DNA from: Fistulifera solaris
Lineage: Eukaryota > Bacillariophyta > Bacillariophyceae > Naviculales > Stauroneidaceae
Assembly (NCBI GenBank): GCA_030295235.1
Contig: AP026133.1
Span: forward strand, 806,001-870,000
DNA: 64,000 bases
Direction: 5' to 3'
A program made the position numbers and the translations under genes. The notes beneath the pieces were generated by a model, which saw only the letters and a list, made by a program, of their open reading frames with translations, made no database searches and was not told where the DNA came from. This document shows positions 20,455 to 31,639 of the stretch, one piece after another. Position 1 is the stretch's first letter; each line of letters starts with the position of its first letter.

Positions 20455-21181
20455 GGCGGAATCAGTCTTGCTCAGAAGTCTCTCCGTCGAGAAAGAAAAG
20501 AAGATTATAGATTATAGAGTGTTACCGTTGCTTTTGTTTGATCTGTTATGCGCGCACACCGACACACCGTCGTTGATCGCGTCGATGGCGACCTCGCACA
20601 GTCGCACCTCGAGCCGCGTATTTTTCGTCCTCCGTCCGTCGACTGATTCGAGTCACCCGACATCCGACATGACATCATCAATCTAAATCCTTTTGGATCC
20701 AGCATCCAGCCATTTTGACATCAATGTGGATGCTGCAAAAAAGCAGCTGCATTGCAATGAAACTTTTACTAAAGAACAAATGAAGCTTAGATAGCAGTTT
20801 GACTCGGCAAAGACATGCGGAGTATGAATCAGGGTTCATGACTAAATTGCAGTCTTGGTGAAGCTGACCTACATGTTCACTCTACTTTGTATAGTAATTA
20901 TGGAAGCTCACGATCGTCTTCAAGGCTTGTTCGACATCATGGTGTTCGATTCATTCTGCATTGCACAATGCTGCTGAAGACTTTTTCATTGAAACATAGA
21001 CATTGAGAATTACAGTCGAACAAAGGCATATGTCGTACCGAGCTTGCAGAACATCTGGCTGAGAAGAGTTTTATACAAAGCGTGGATCCATTTTGACAAA
21101 AACGCAACAAAAGAGCACTTGAAATATATGTTTTCGGTCACTTCTTTCTTTAGCTTCGCTAGCACTACTTATCAATTGTTC
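20455..21181. other. Intergenic
   Basis: About 725 bases between DMAP1 (5' end) and YggT (3' end), both on the minus strand. I see no gene or RNA. Confidence 0.4.
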
Positions 21182-21664
21182 TTATATGCCATACTTCAAT
21201 TTCATAGTCAACAAACCTTGTTGACCCAGCAATATTTCATTAACAAACGTAAAGAAACCCAACCACACAATCGGCGTAATATCCACTCCAAAGGCCGGAG
21301 GTACCACCCCTTTAATAGCCCGCAACAAGGGCTCGGTCGGTACTGCCACGATTATCCAGGGAAAGTCACTCACTTTGGTATTCGGATACCACGATAAGAC
21401 CACGCGAGCCAACATGGCAAACGACAAGAAATTCAGAAAGGGACCAAGAAAATCTGCAGTGGGTTGTACCCAGGCTTCGGTAGCTGCCGTCAAGAGCGAC
21501 GACGACGAAGAAGAAGTAAACAAAAAATCGGTCGTAGCAGAATCTGTCAGTGCGTGTCGGGCCGTCGTTGTAACGAAGGAGCGCGGTGGCAAAGTAAAAG
21601 CCGAAACACACGAAAGCCATGTAAGCATGCAGAAGCAGATTTTCATAATTGATTGTGAGTTCAT
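21182..21664 (-). CDS. Plastid YggT/YlmG family membrane protein
   Basis: A small membrane protein of the YggT family, whose plastid members (YlmG/CCB3) are linked to cytochrome b6 heme attachment and to nucleoid or division phenotypes. The leader KICFCMLTWLSCVSAFTLPP carries the diatom-type cleavage motif V-S-A-F, followed by a Ser/Thr-rich transit region. The mature part has the two YggT helices: FLGPFLNFLSFAMLARVVLSW, continuing to YPNTKVSDFPW, and VDITPIVWLGFFTFVNEIL. VPTEPLLRAIKGVVPP lies between them, with the conserved T-EP-L-R pattern. It is a single intact exon of 160 codons. A Met at 21646 would start closer to the signal peptide core than the one at 21664. Confidence 0.85.
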   Translation of the reverse strand: MNSQSIMKICFCMLTWLSCVSAFTLPPRSFVTTTARHALTDSATTDFLFTSSSSSSLLTAATEAWVQPTADFLGPFLNFLSFAMLARVVLSWYPNTKVSDFPWIIVAVPTEPLLRAIKGVVPPAFGVDITPIVWLGFFTFVNEILLGQQGLLTMKLKYGI

Positions 21665-22118
21665 GATCTTGAGGAATTAGTGATGGTTGAAATAATGCCG
21701 TTTTTCATTATATCTTGACAAGTTTGATGATCATTTACAAGGCGACGTTTGTTATTGCGTTGATGCTTCTGCATCGTCGGCCGTCGGCCGACGTTTTGCA
21801 ACCGTGGAAGATTCCGGATTCCGTTTCGATTCACTGACACTCCGACCAGGCAATTCTACTTCGCATTGTATAGTCACACGGTTTCACTTCAAACTTCGAA
21901 CTTCAGAAGCGGGATTCCAACTTTATACGGTACACATATACGCAATCGAATCCGTGTTCTACGTGGTGTGTGGCGGAGAACATTCGCTACTGTCACAGGC
22001 AGAGCTCGCTCCTTCGCAAAAGAGGCACAATTGCTGTTTCGGTTTTTAGCTCCTCCGCATTCTGGTTCCTTCAAACGCCAAGTTGTTAACCTTTACGAGT
22101 ATTTCTACTTGCAGCACA
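21665..22118. other. Intergenic, divergent promoters of YggT and GPCR
   Basis: 450 bases. A GGCCGTCGGCCG-type palindromic patch lies at about 21779-21792 (CGGCCGTCGGCCGACG). No gene is supported. Confidence 0.4.
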
Positions 22119-24180
22119 ATGAACTCGTTTCTTTATTGCAACCGATTCAAGTTGATTTGGCTGATAATGGCTACAGCAATCAAGCGGAGCTATGGTCAAC
22201 AAACGACGGACTCGGATGTCACTGCATCAGCACAGCAATCATCAAAACCCCTCAAGTTCGGAATGATCAGTGGAGGATCCTCTTTCTTTATACCCATCGG
22301 AGAAGGATGGATGACTGCTTGTGAGAAATTGGGAGTTGAATGCTATTATGAGGCTCACAACGCTACACTGTGGCCGGAACAAGAAGGCGAGTGCGCTTTC
22401 CGTAGCTATCTCGCCGACCAATGGATCGCCGAAAAAGTTGACGGTATCGCGTTCAAAGGATGCGGCAATTGGTCGATCATGACCGATGTCGTAAACAAAA
22501 TCATTGATAATGGCATCCCCGTCGTTACATTTGATCATGACGTCGAAAACACTACCCGCACTGCTTATATCGGCACCGATCAAGTATTCCTGGGCCAAAC
22601 GCAAGCGCGCTTGTTGCGTCAACTGCGTCCCGAGGGGGGAAAATACGCCATTATCTGTCGCAAAGATGGTCGTTACGAAGGATTCATACAAGAGATATCT
22701 CGGTATAATAACAACAAAGACAAGGCAAGCTGGTACGAAGCATTCGAATTTGACCGGGACGATCAAAACTATACGCTCGAGTACGAGATTGGCCTGGAAT
22801 ATGGAGCGGATGTTTTTATTTTTCAGTGTCAAACTCCCATGAAGGACGAAAATTGGACTTACTTTGCTGCCGACATGCGTGCCAGGAATGTCACCCTAAT
22901 TGGAGTCGATGGAAGTGATTGGCAAATTGATTACTTGAACAAGAGAAGTGTGGATGGTTTGATTGGTCAACTTCCGTTCGAAATTGGATCGAAATCTATT
23001 CAAGTGCTCTATGATACTGCAATGAAACGAAAAGCGCAACAAGGAATCATGTCTACAAATCTTGTTTCGTACAATCTTATTCCAGCGGACTTGCCCCCAT
23101 TAAATGTCGATGACAATTTGATCGGAAATCTCGTGTACATTGGCTACACGTGTTTTGTTGTGATTGCCTTCATGGTCCTGGTCTGTGTGGTCTGGACGAT
23201 TCAACACCGTAAAGATCTTGTTGTTCGAGCGGCTCAGCCGTTCTTTCTCTTCATGGTGGCTGGAGGTGTACTCATCTTGGCGTGTGCCTTGATTCCTTTG
23301 ACATTCGACGATAATGGCGAACCGGACTCGTTAACTTCAAGACAAGCAGTCACCATTTGCATGAGTGTACCGTGGCTGGTCTTTACCGGTTTTACGGTTG
23401 CCTTTTCCGCGCTCTTTTCCAAGACGTGGCGCATCAACCGTCTATTCTTTTCCAAAGTACGAATGGCACGCATGCAAGTTACAGAGAAGGATGTTCTGGC
23501 TCCATTTGTAGTTCTGCTTACGAGTAACATGATTGTCCTAATCTGCTGGACGGCCATTGATCCTCTCACTTATACACGACATGAAAACGAAGGATTGGAC
23601 TATTGGAATCGTGTTATCTCCACGTATGGCGTTTGCAAGTCCGACTCTGCCTTGGCCTTCTTGTCTCCACTGGCAGTGATCAACCTGGGAGTTGTGGCGA
23701 TTGCCTGTTGGCAAGCTTATCAAGCCAGAGCCATCAAGTCTGAGTTTGCCGAGGCCAAGTATATCGCTCTTGCGGTATTTTTCTCTCTTTCAGGCTTTCT
23801 TCACCGGTGTACCTGTTTTGATTGTTGTAAGGAACATGCCGGAAGCATACTACATTCTTCTGACTATGATGATCTTCATTCTCTGCATGGCTTTATTGCT
23901 CTTGATCTTTTTACCCAAAATATTTATCCAGAAAAAATACGCAGGCTTGAGTGAAGAAGAACAGAGAAAGATGTTGCACGATACCATCCGAAAACATGGC
24001 AGTTCTGACTTTGGCTATCATCCACAGCGGAGGCATGCTCAACAACCGAGTTCCGTCCGAAACGCCCAACCCTCCGACGAAACAAAAGAGACAATCGCGG
24101 GTGAAATGGGGTCGGATCGATATGATGAGAAGGACAAGTTTGTTCATAACTCTCCTATCGAACGCCGCAACTCAATATAA
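22119..24180 (+). CDS. Class C GPCR with periplasmic sugar-binding-like ectodomain
   Basis: A receptor with a signal peptide, then a ~330-residue periplasmic-binding-protein type I domain of the sugar-binding (Peripla_BP_4) style. Typical motifs are GEGWMTACEKLGVECYYE, DGIAFKGCGNW and IPVVTFDHDV. Others are YIGTDQVFLGQTQARLL and TLIGVDGSDWQI. Seven hydrophobic helices follow (YTCFVVIAFMVLVCVVW, FFLFMVAGGVLILACALI and so on). The last ends in LLIFLPKIFIQKKY, matching the F-x-P-K signature of metabotropic glutamate/GABA-B receptors. A ~70-residue cytoplasmic tail ends at 24180. Between helices 5 and 7 the frame shifts by one at the T5 run 23777-23781: LAVFFSLS goes to SLFQAFFTGVPVLIVV. It is likely one extra T. 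I use the first ATG, 22119. The ligand is unknown; a sugar or amino-acid-like metabolite is plausible. Confidence 0.85.
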
Positions 24181-24717
24181 AGTTGGTTTCTAGAGGTGTT
24201 ATTTGATCGAGGACCGCCAAGAAGAACACTCAGCTGAGGCACAACCTAAACAGTGGGCGTCGTTCACTGCCCGCTGTTACGGCGACACAGAACTGCCTAT
24301 CTGCTGCGTGTCGTTGTTGCGCCTCGGTCGCATGTTGTGAACTTGAGAACGGAACTCAAGTGTACCGCGCTCCCTGGCGAAGCTTTCCTAATTGCATCTA
24401 CAAGTTCTGGATCAACAGCAGAAATAGTTCTACCAAAGAAACTTCTTGCAACGTTTAAAAATGAAGTATTCACATTATAAACAAGATTGTTTAACAAAAG
24501 TTCTTGCAAAGTCATGCAATTCCATGTAAATATACAAAAGGGATGCACCAAGGAAACGCAGACCATTCAGCAGCACCGCGCCATATTAACAGGTGATACA
24601 ATGGGTGCAAAGGGTGGCTGATATCTGGAGTGTGACGGAGCCTTGTGTTCCGCGAGAAGAGACAATTTGTTCAAAGGGAGAGTGATGATGGTGGCAGAAG
24701 AGTCGAGGGTTGACAAA
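24181..24717. other. Intergenic, convergent
   Basis: About 535 bases between the GPCR and the small minus-strand gene. Short frames occur at 24253-24566 on both strands, without family resemblance. Confidence 0.35.
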
Positions 24718-25016
24718 TCACCAGAAAAAAGCTTTCGATCGCTTGAGACCGGAATGAGGGTCCGATCGGATTCGTTTTCGTGGCATCATTTCAGGAGAAA
24801 GAATGGAAATGTCGTCCTCATCATCCAACGGCCACGCGAGCGAAGGGAAGGATTCGCTAGTCTCACCATTGATGGAGTCGAACACGCTCCCAAAATCAAA
24901 AACAGCGTCCAAAGCGAGATCAGAAAAGCGATCTGGTGTTCGACGTCTTTTAAAACTGCCTTCCAACGCCTCTGTAGCAGGACCGAGGCATTCAAAAAGT
25001 TGCTAGAAGGATCCAT
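24718..25016 (-). CDS. Small basic/acidic protein, function unknown
   Basis: A putative ~99-aa protein. It starts MDPSSNFLNAS, then changes frame by one base at the CC pair 24983-24984 (+ strand). It continues as GPATEALEGSFKRRRTPDRF, then FDFGSVFDSINGE and WPLDDEDDISILSPEMMPRK, and ends GLKRSKAFFW. The bipartite basic clusters (KRRR; PRKRIR; LKRSK) would suit a nuclear protein. The composition is much more protein-like than the surrounding frames, and the join restores one uninterrupted frame. It has no family I know. The end could instead be a splice junction. Confidence 0.4.
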
Positions 25017-26288
25017 CGTGTTGCAACGCGTAGGAAATGTCTATCCGATTTGTATTATGAATCTTGTTAGCTTTCGTTTCGGTATCCAAAAAAGGCAAGG
25101 CAAATGTGGCCCCTTCGACCAGATCAGTCGTCGTTCGCTGCCACGCCACCTCCTATTCATTCAAAGAACAGAACGATTGTCCGCATCCGGTACTCACGTT
25201 CGCGATGACGATCATTCGAGTAACTTCGAAATGTACTGCTGAACCTGATCTCATTCATTCGTCAAGGAAGCGGTTCAGAACAGGGAATGCAAAGAAGCAT
25301 TCATTGGCAGCAACGTGGCAACATTTTACGAAAGCGAACAGCGAACGTTTCGTAGCAAGGATAGACTGAGTACAAAGTAGGTTGCCAATTGCCACATGTC
25401 CGGTGCGCACGAGTTTTGTTTCCTTTGTATACCACGTCGTCGGTCGTCGTCGTTGTTCCACACGCCCTTCAACAATGAAGTTGAAATTCATTGCGGAGAC
25501 GACGCCAACTACTAACTACTAGCCCCTTGGTCAAAACCAAAACGCGGCTCGCTGCTCTCAAGGTTGGGAGTGAGAAAACAGAAAACGCACGCTCCGGATG
25601 GAGAAAAGGCGCCGACCAAAGCCGGAAGCCGGAACCAGAAGGCAAAGGAACAAAGGTTTTTCTCTAGGAAAGCGCATAGAGAAAGTACGAAGTCATTAGA
25701 TAGAGGATAAAGACAGAGTATTTTTCCGCAATCTTCAAGTCGGTGCCATAGCTTTGTTGATGGACAAACTGCGACCTTGAATGGAAGGAGGAGCTGCGAA
25801 ACTAATTATCTTTGCAAGGAGGATAAATGTGGCAAATGCAAATGCTAGTTATTGTCAAGCAGAAAGCAATCGCTTCAAAACAGCAATTCTGACTCATGAC
25901 TGATTTTTAGTCGTGGTGAAGAACCACCTATATTATTTGGAACTATAGCTAATCTTGAGGCGCAACAATAAGGAGGATTTTCTCTTCAAAACGAATGATT
26001 GATGTGTGCGTAGTGTGTAGTGTAACTTCGCTTTGAAACACAAACCAATACCAGGTAACGATTTTGGCATTCAATGATAAACCGGTTCATGACAGAAAGG
26101 TTTCAGTCGTGGCTACGTTCATACTTTGAACACTGTGGGATTATTACCTGGTACTTGTTAACCTTCTCGACGTCATCATGACGACTTTTTAGAGATCGCA
26201 AGAAAACAAGGGGGCGAAAAGATGCGATGCGGAAACCAAGAATAGAAAATAATTCGTAATAACAATGGATCTCTACTTTTAAAAATGC
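25017..26288. other. Long intergenic stretch
   Basis: About 1.27 kb between divergent genes. Short frames on both strands (for example 25064-25369 + and 25255-25491 -) carry no motifs. The purine-rich strand around 25560-25700 (GAAAAGGCG, GGAAGCCGGAACCAGAAGG) is notable but unexplained. Confidence 0.35.
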
Positions 26289-28095
26289 ATGGGAAGCATG
26301 GAAACGCCAAATCTGACAAGCGAACCTACGCAAGTCAATGAGACTCGAACGACAGCGCTTGATATCGCGGAAGAGGAACACGAATACGACGCCGTAACAG
26401 CTGTTTTGATCAATGTGACCTTGATTGGTTGCTTGTTGCTAGCGTATTATGTGAAGCGATTCCGAATATACTCGCTTCCTGAATCAGCGGGAGCACTTTT
26501 GATAGGCGTGCTGGTTGGTGGAGTAGCGAGGCTTTGTACCAACAGGCTTGTTCTTTTGAATTTGTAAGTATCAATCACATAAAATATTGCCGGTATTGAA
26601 TGCATGTCTCAGCTTTCTTCGCCTTCAGTCCTCAGAGGTATTTTTCTTCGTTCTTTTACCCCCAATTATTTTCGAAGCTGGTTACTCGTTAAAGCGCAAA
26701 GATTTTTTCGAAAATATTGGTGCAATTACCTTGTACGCCATGCTCGGGACTATGATATCTACGTTCGTCGTCGGCGGACTTTGTTATTATTCAGCTATCC
26801 TGGGGATCATACCAGATATCGATAAAGAAAACCCAATGGAAGCTTTGTTGTTCGGAGCGCTCATTAGCGCGGTCGATCCCGTTGCAACTCTCTCGATTAT
26901 GGGAAATACCCATTTGAACTGTGATCCGCTGCTTTATAGTTTGGTATTCGGCGAGTCTGTCCTCAATGACGCTGTCGCCATCTCACTGTTCAAGGTCTTT
27001 GCGAAATACTACAAACCTACAGGTCCGGACCTGTCACAAACCGAAATCCCTGCGGCTTTGGGCTCGTTCCTCTTCGTCTCTCTCTTCTCCGTTTTTGTGG
27101 GTGTCGGGCTTGGGCTTGTTGCGAGCCATCTTTACAAACACACCGATTTGTCGGAGTTTCCTCACTTGGAGACCTCGTTGCTATTTTGTTTTTGCTACCT
27201 GTGCTATGCGACGTCGGAGGCTGTAGGGTTGTCGGGAATCATGAGCTTATTTTTTCAGGGAATGGTTTTGTCTCATTACAACTCTTACAATCTATCCCCG
27301 ACTGCACACGTTGCATCCGAGCACATTTTTTCGACCTTGGCGACTGTTGCTGAAACTGTCGTTTTTCTTTACATGGGGATGTCACTTTTCACTGCACGTT
27401 TCAGCAAGTACAACGTGCTCTTCTCGCTAGTAGCGCTGGTCTTTTGTCTCATCGGCCGCGCTTTGAACATATTTCCACTTTCTTGGCTGGCCAATCTATG
27501 CCGTCAAAACCCCTCAAATTCTGCTGAAAGTAGTGGCGGTCGTCTTATCTCATTTTCAATGCAATGTGTGCTTTGCTTCGCGGGGTTGAGAGGTGCCATT
27601 GCTTTCGCGCTAGCTTCAGGTATGCCTGGCCCGAATAGAGAAGTTTACGCCACAGCCACTCTATTCATTTGCATTTTTACGACGGTCGTTTGCGGAGGTC
27701 TAACGGACACCGTTCTAACCTATTTTGACATGAAGCAGTCTAGGTCTATGGCCATTAATGATGATGACAATGACAGCCACGACGCTATAAGCACAAACCG
27801 TTTGACTTACAGTCCCCACAATGGCAACTCTACAAACAAACTCGTCCATCACCTACCTCTGGTGCGCCGAACTAGCACCAAAGTGTACAATGGCGCAAAG
27901 AAGGCATGGAAGCAATTCGAAAACGATGTTCTGAAACCCAACTTTGGAGGACGCTCGAATGTAGAATCTGGGACTGGGACGCATCCTTTTCTAGAAGGCG
28001 GGGCCAACGGCCGTGGGAATTATGAGCTGGGCTTCTTCAATTCCAGTGACGGTGACGAGGGAGAATTTGAGCGAAGTTATGATGAGTCTGAGTGA
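26289..28095 (+). CDS. Na+/H+ exchanger, NHE/CPA1 family
   Basis: A cation-proton antiporter with about 12 membrane helices. Exon 1 (26289-26563) encodes the first two helices, including LPESAGALLIGVLVGG. The intron is about 26564-26628 (GTAAGT...TTCAG). Exon 2 starts SSEVFFFVLLPPIIFEAGYS, the amiloride-region motif. Also present are the ion-binding region DPVATLSIMGNT, the segment GESVLNDAVAISLF (conserved ND) and CFAGLRGAIAFALA. A ~120-residue hydrophilic tail follows. Exon 1 ends in phase 2 and the conserved frame of exon 2 begins in phase 0. One base is therefore missing at the junction, most simply a T from the AATTT before the donor. The N-terminus is short and has no signal peptide. 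NHE-type proteins in algae act in pH or salt balance at the plasma membrane or in endosomes; the location cannot be told here. Confidence 0.9.
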
Positions 28096-28168
28096 AGGAG
28101 AAAGCCGGAGCAGGTAGGGGGTCTACAATACACTCTTTTATAATTATTCGGAGTTTGTTTGAGCTTTG

Positions 28169-30098
28169 TCATCGCTCAGTTTGAATAGCGTTTCGCCAAG
28201 CTTGTGGAAACATCTCATTGGGTATTCGAATATCGTGGCGAAAGGCATTCGTGAGAAAGATATCAGAAGTATAAGGCTTGTCTACAAACCGAATCGCTTG
28301 TCGTGGTAAATGTTCCTCGAGGTGATTGATAAGGAGGCTGTCGTCATCAGGGTCTGGTTCTTTCATGACAACGGTATACCGTAGTTGCCCGTCAATTCGT
28401 TCAACGCGCATGATTTCACAAGGAAGCAATTCGTCTCTATGTGACCGAAGATAGTCATCGATTGTGTTATTTGCCGCGAACTCTTCCCAATCGTCGTTAT
28501 CGAGAAACAATTTTTCACATTTAATTTCCACGTTCGCAGGGTATCTGGGAGACTCGATCTGATCAAACTCGGTGTAAAGCCGGCTTCGCTTGTCTGCATT
28601 AAGTTGTCTAGCCGATGTATAATTGCCAAGATCATCACGATGATCCTTAACTTGTTGTTGCCATTTCACCAAATGTCCATGCCATGCTTGCTCCCATTCT
28701 TCTCCATAATCAAGATAAATCTCTTCACCCGCTTGAATGTCTCGCAACGCCACTAGCTCGAAAGCCAGCTTGGCTGTCGCATTCGTGTCGAGCTCTTCAA
28801 GGGAACGTTCCAATAGTTCCGGCATGTGGTTGCCGCGTTGTGGATCCGCCCATCGCAATCTGACATTAGCTTTCGTTGCATTGTGATTGATATAGTTGAC
28901 CATGGGACCGTACGGACAAAGTAAAAGTGTGCTTTCGCCGTGCCCATAACAATAGTTCAATAGTATCTGTTGACCCAAAAGACCTTTCGATCGGCTAGGC
29001 CTAAGCTGCTTTGATCGCGTTTCTAGTTGGTACATGTTGAGCCGACCGCGGTCCGATATGTGAATAAGGGGCACGTGTGCTACAACAGTGTCCACGGGAA
29101 GAAAGCGAGAGGCAAAGGCCCCGCGACCCGCTTGGGCCAATTCAGATGGACCTGCCTTCAGATGGTCACCGCATGTTCCATGTTCTTCAATCCATTCCAA
29201 TGATCGGGTACTTTGCAGCTTTCGTAAGCTCTGCAAGCTCATCTTTTCAATATTTCCAGCTCGTTGGGGTCATCGTGGTGGAACGCACCCAGAATCCTTG
29301 AACCGTCGAATTTATTGTTCCGAATAAAGACATCCCAGAGCTCCTTTGCCATTTCTTCAGGTATACCTTGTTCTTTGTCAACTTGAATTAGTTTTCGGAA
29401 GCTTCGAAACAGTTGATTCGCTCTTTTAAGGTCTTTGAAGAGAGGAACAGTTTTCATTTGAGGCCGAGTTTCAAACCAGTTTTCTCCGTAACTAACAAAG
29501 AATTCTTGACCAGCCGAAATGTCCCGTTTTGCCACAGAAAGACGATTCCCATACATTGAAAAGCCCCCTAAGCCGGGATCTTTCGAGCGATGCAGAGAAG
29601 CTGTTTCGTCGTAGGGCATTGGCGAATATTCTTCGACATTAAAAATGCCCAAAAGGAGTTGGCGGCAGCTCCGAAGCCCGGAGACGCCACATTGACGTGC
29701 CCGAAACCCTCATGATCCATTTGCAGTGATTCTGCATCCCAGGTGTATTCATCCCATAGGAAATTCCATTTCTCTGGACTGTATTCTCGCGCGTGACTTT
29801 CAATGTCGATGATGGGGATGACGACATCACCATATTCTTGCAACAGGTCACCCTTCCGGAAATCTCTACCAGCGTACATACCCAAACCAGCGCCAGGGAT
29901 TGTCGACGGAGCTAACCAGATGCCACACTCGGTGCTTGGGTTCGAAGGCAGAGACACTATTTCTTCCGAGATGCCTTCTTCGATTAGTGCATCTTGAGCC
30001 AGAGATCGAGTCAATACGGTGTATTCAATCGATGAGGCGTGAATGATCGCGAACGCTCCAGCAACTAGAGTAATCCACATTTTGAAGCTTGGCATCAT
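28169..30098 (-). CDS. Secreted/ER-type protein with two SET domains
   Basis: A ~670-aa protein with a signal-peptide-like start (WITLVAGAFAIIHASS) followed by two SET-like domains in tandem. The first spans IPGAGLGMYAGRDFRKGDLL, the block GFGHVNVASPGFGAAANSF, then GGFSMYGNRLSVAKRDISAG and QEFFVSYGENWFETR. The second has AGRGAFASRFLPVDTVVA, the cofactor/active-site block MVNYINHNATKANVRLRW and GEEIYLDYGEEWE, then a ~150-residue C-terminal region. The frame breaks at the A4 run 29651-29654 (NSFLGIFNVEEYSP across it) and the T4 run 29244-29247 (LEILKKMSLQSLRKLQ across it). Both are single-base losses. SET enzymes methylate lysines, and a secretory location would be unusual. It lies tail-to-tail with the exchanger, 73 bases apart. 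Confidence 0.78.
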
Positions 30099-31027
30099 TC
30101 ACAGCTAAAACGAGAGGAAATGAATACAGTGCAACAGTTGTATTCTTTAATTTTGATCATCGTTCTATGAGTGTTTTCCAAAATATTATTCGGTGGCAAG
30201 TGGCAACTTCCGAGCAACAATTTTGAAACGGATCGATCGTTTACACAAATGTATCGAGACTGCACATTTTCAACGGTTACTACCGGTACCCAGCTTGTTG
30301 TTTTAAATTCAACTGCATCTTGTATCTTGTCTCAGTGACGACACTTTCTATGGAGTCAAGAGTAGGGGTGACTTGCTCCAACGACGTCACCCGTCCTTAT
30401 CTGGACTCCAGTCCCGAGTCCCGAGACGAGGAGTCTGACTGAAATGCGGTCGTGGTTATTACGTACGTAAATTCTACACCTTAAAAGGTCGACTTATCGT
30501 TCAATTCCACAAAAACACGCCTTGCAAAAACAGACCTCATTTATGGTATCGTGATAAGAAATGGTGGTGTTGCTGCTGTTTTCTAGCGGTAGAGAAAGAC
30601 TATTTTCCGACGCAAACTGATCCCAGTCCCGGGAATAGTAATCTAAACCCATGATAACAATTAGAAGGAAGGAGATCAAAAGCTAAAGAAATACTTAATT
30701 CTTTGAATAGCCCGACGCGTCGAACGCACCACGTAGAACTTGCTCCGCACATGCAAGAAGGTGTCGGTGATGCTTTTATTTCTTTTGCGGCTTCATTGAC
30801 TTTCTTGCTTTATAAAGAAAAAGTTTATTCGTGCTGGAAACAAGTCTGCTCTCCTTTCCGAGTGTCGGCTTTATTCTTTGATGCAGATAGAAATACTAGT
30901 AAGTATGAGTAAACTGGATTCTTAGGCTTTTTCTATTCACAAACAATTTCATGAGGAGCATCTAAAACGAATATGAGTAGCAGTAAAAGGCACATAGTGC
31001 CAGATTTCCAAAACAGGATTGGTGTGC
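30099..31027. other. Intergenic
   Basis: About 930 bases. It contains a GGACTCCAGTCCCGAGTCCCGAGAC-like patch near 30400-30430. A 51-61-codon minus-strand frame at 30494-30679 (MGLDYYSRDWDQFA) is too short to support. Confidence 0.35.
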
Positions 31028-31639
31028 CTATGAGGAGGCAAGTGGTGAAACAACAGCGGCTCTCTCTTCGGAAGAATGCGACCACGATCGAAACAGTGAT
31101 GATTCCACTTCGGCTTCATTGGACTTTGCAGGTATATCCAGCAAACCCATGTTTATCATATTCGCTTGTTCAACCTCCACCAAGACCTCATTCACTTCTG
31201 AAGCTCGTGCTTCCCACGACCGCAAAAGTGCGTTAGTTTTTGGTTCAGTAGCCGCATCATCCACGAGTTCTACCACCGAGGATGCTATTGTAGTGGATGG
31301 AGATGATTGAGGCCGAAAGGATTTCGCCTCTGCTGGCAAGTGCATGTCCCCAGATTTGTCATTGATCCGCGCAGCGTTCGCTTTCCACGAACGCAGCAGT
31401 GCATGTTGACGCGATGCAGGCGTCTCCACCTCTGATATTTCCGGTACTGAAGATGCGGGGGAGGATTCGGAGGAAACTGATGGCAAAGATTCAACCGCTG
31501 CATAAGTAGCTACATCCGAGTTCGTTTCTCGTGATGCCTCGGATAGTTGCTTCGACCGCTCTTCTTCCTGTTCCTCTCGTCGTCGTTTCTCCCAAACCTT
31601 ATATCCGACAACAGCAACAGGTATCAGAAACAAGACCAT
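31028..31639 (-). CDS. Small anchored protein with three RSW repeats
   Basis: A 203-aa single-exon protein, intact. It begins with a short hydrophobic anchor (MVLFLIPVAVVGYKVW), then a highly charged Arg/Glu stretch likely to be helical (EKRRREEQEEERSKQL). A Ser/Glu/Ala-rich disordered region contains a repeated short motif: ALLRSWKANAARIN, ALLRSWEARASEVN and SLFRSWSHSSEER, spaced about 60 residues apart. The repeat looks like a linear binding motif or amphipathic helix. There is no named family and the function is unknown. The layout suits a tail facing the cytosol or matrix from a membrane. Confidence 0.62.
   Translation of the reverse strand: MVLFLIPVAVVGYKVWEKRRREEQEEERSKQLSEASRETNSDVATYAAVESLPSVSSESSPASSVPEISEVETPASRQHALLRSWKANAARINDKSGDMHLPAEAKSFRPQSSPSTTIASSVVELVDDAATEPKTNALLRSWEARASEVNEVLVEVEQANMINMGLLDIPAKSNEAEVESSLFRSWSHSSEERAAVVSPLASS

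Noticed and set aside
24643-25242. 199-codon plus-strand frame
   Set aside because: Overlaps the small minus-strand protein, is Arg/Ser-rich without motifs, and has no family resemblance.
26564-26628. Perfectly phased splice in the Na+/H+ exchanger
   Set aside because: The consensus donor and acceptor leave the frame one base short. I prefer a missing T before the donor over a non-consensus site.
30494-30679. Small minus-strand frame starting with a hydrophobic helix
   Set aside because: Only about 51-61 codons, no splice partner and no recognisable family; too weak to list as a gene.
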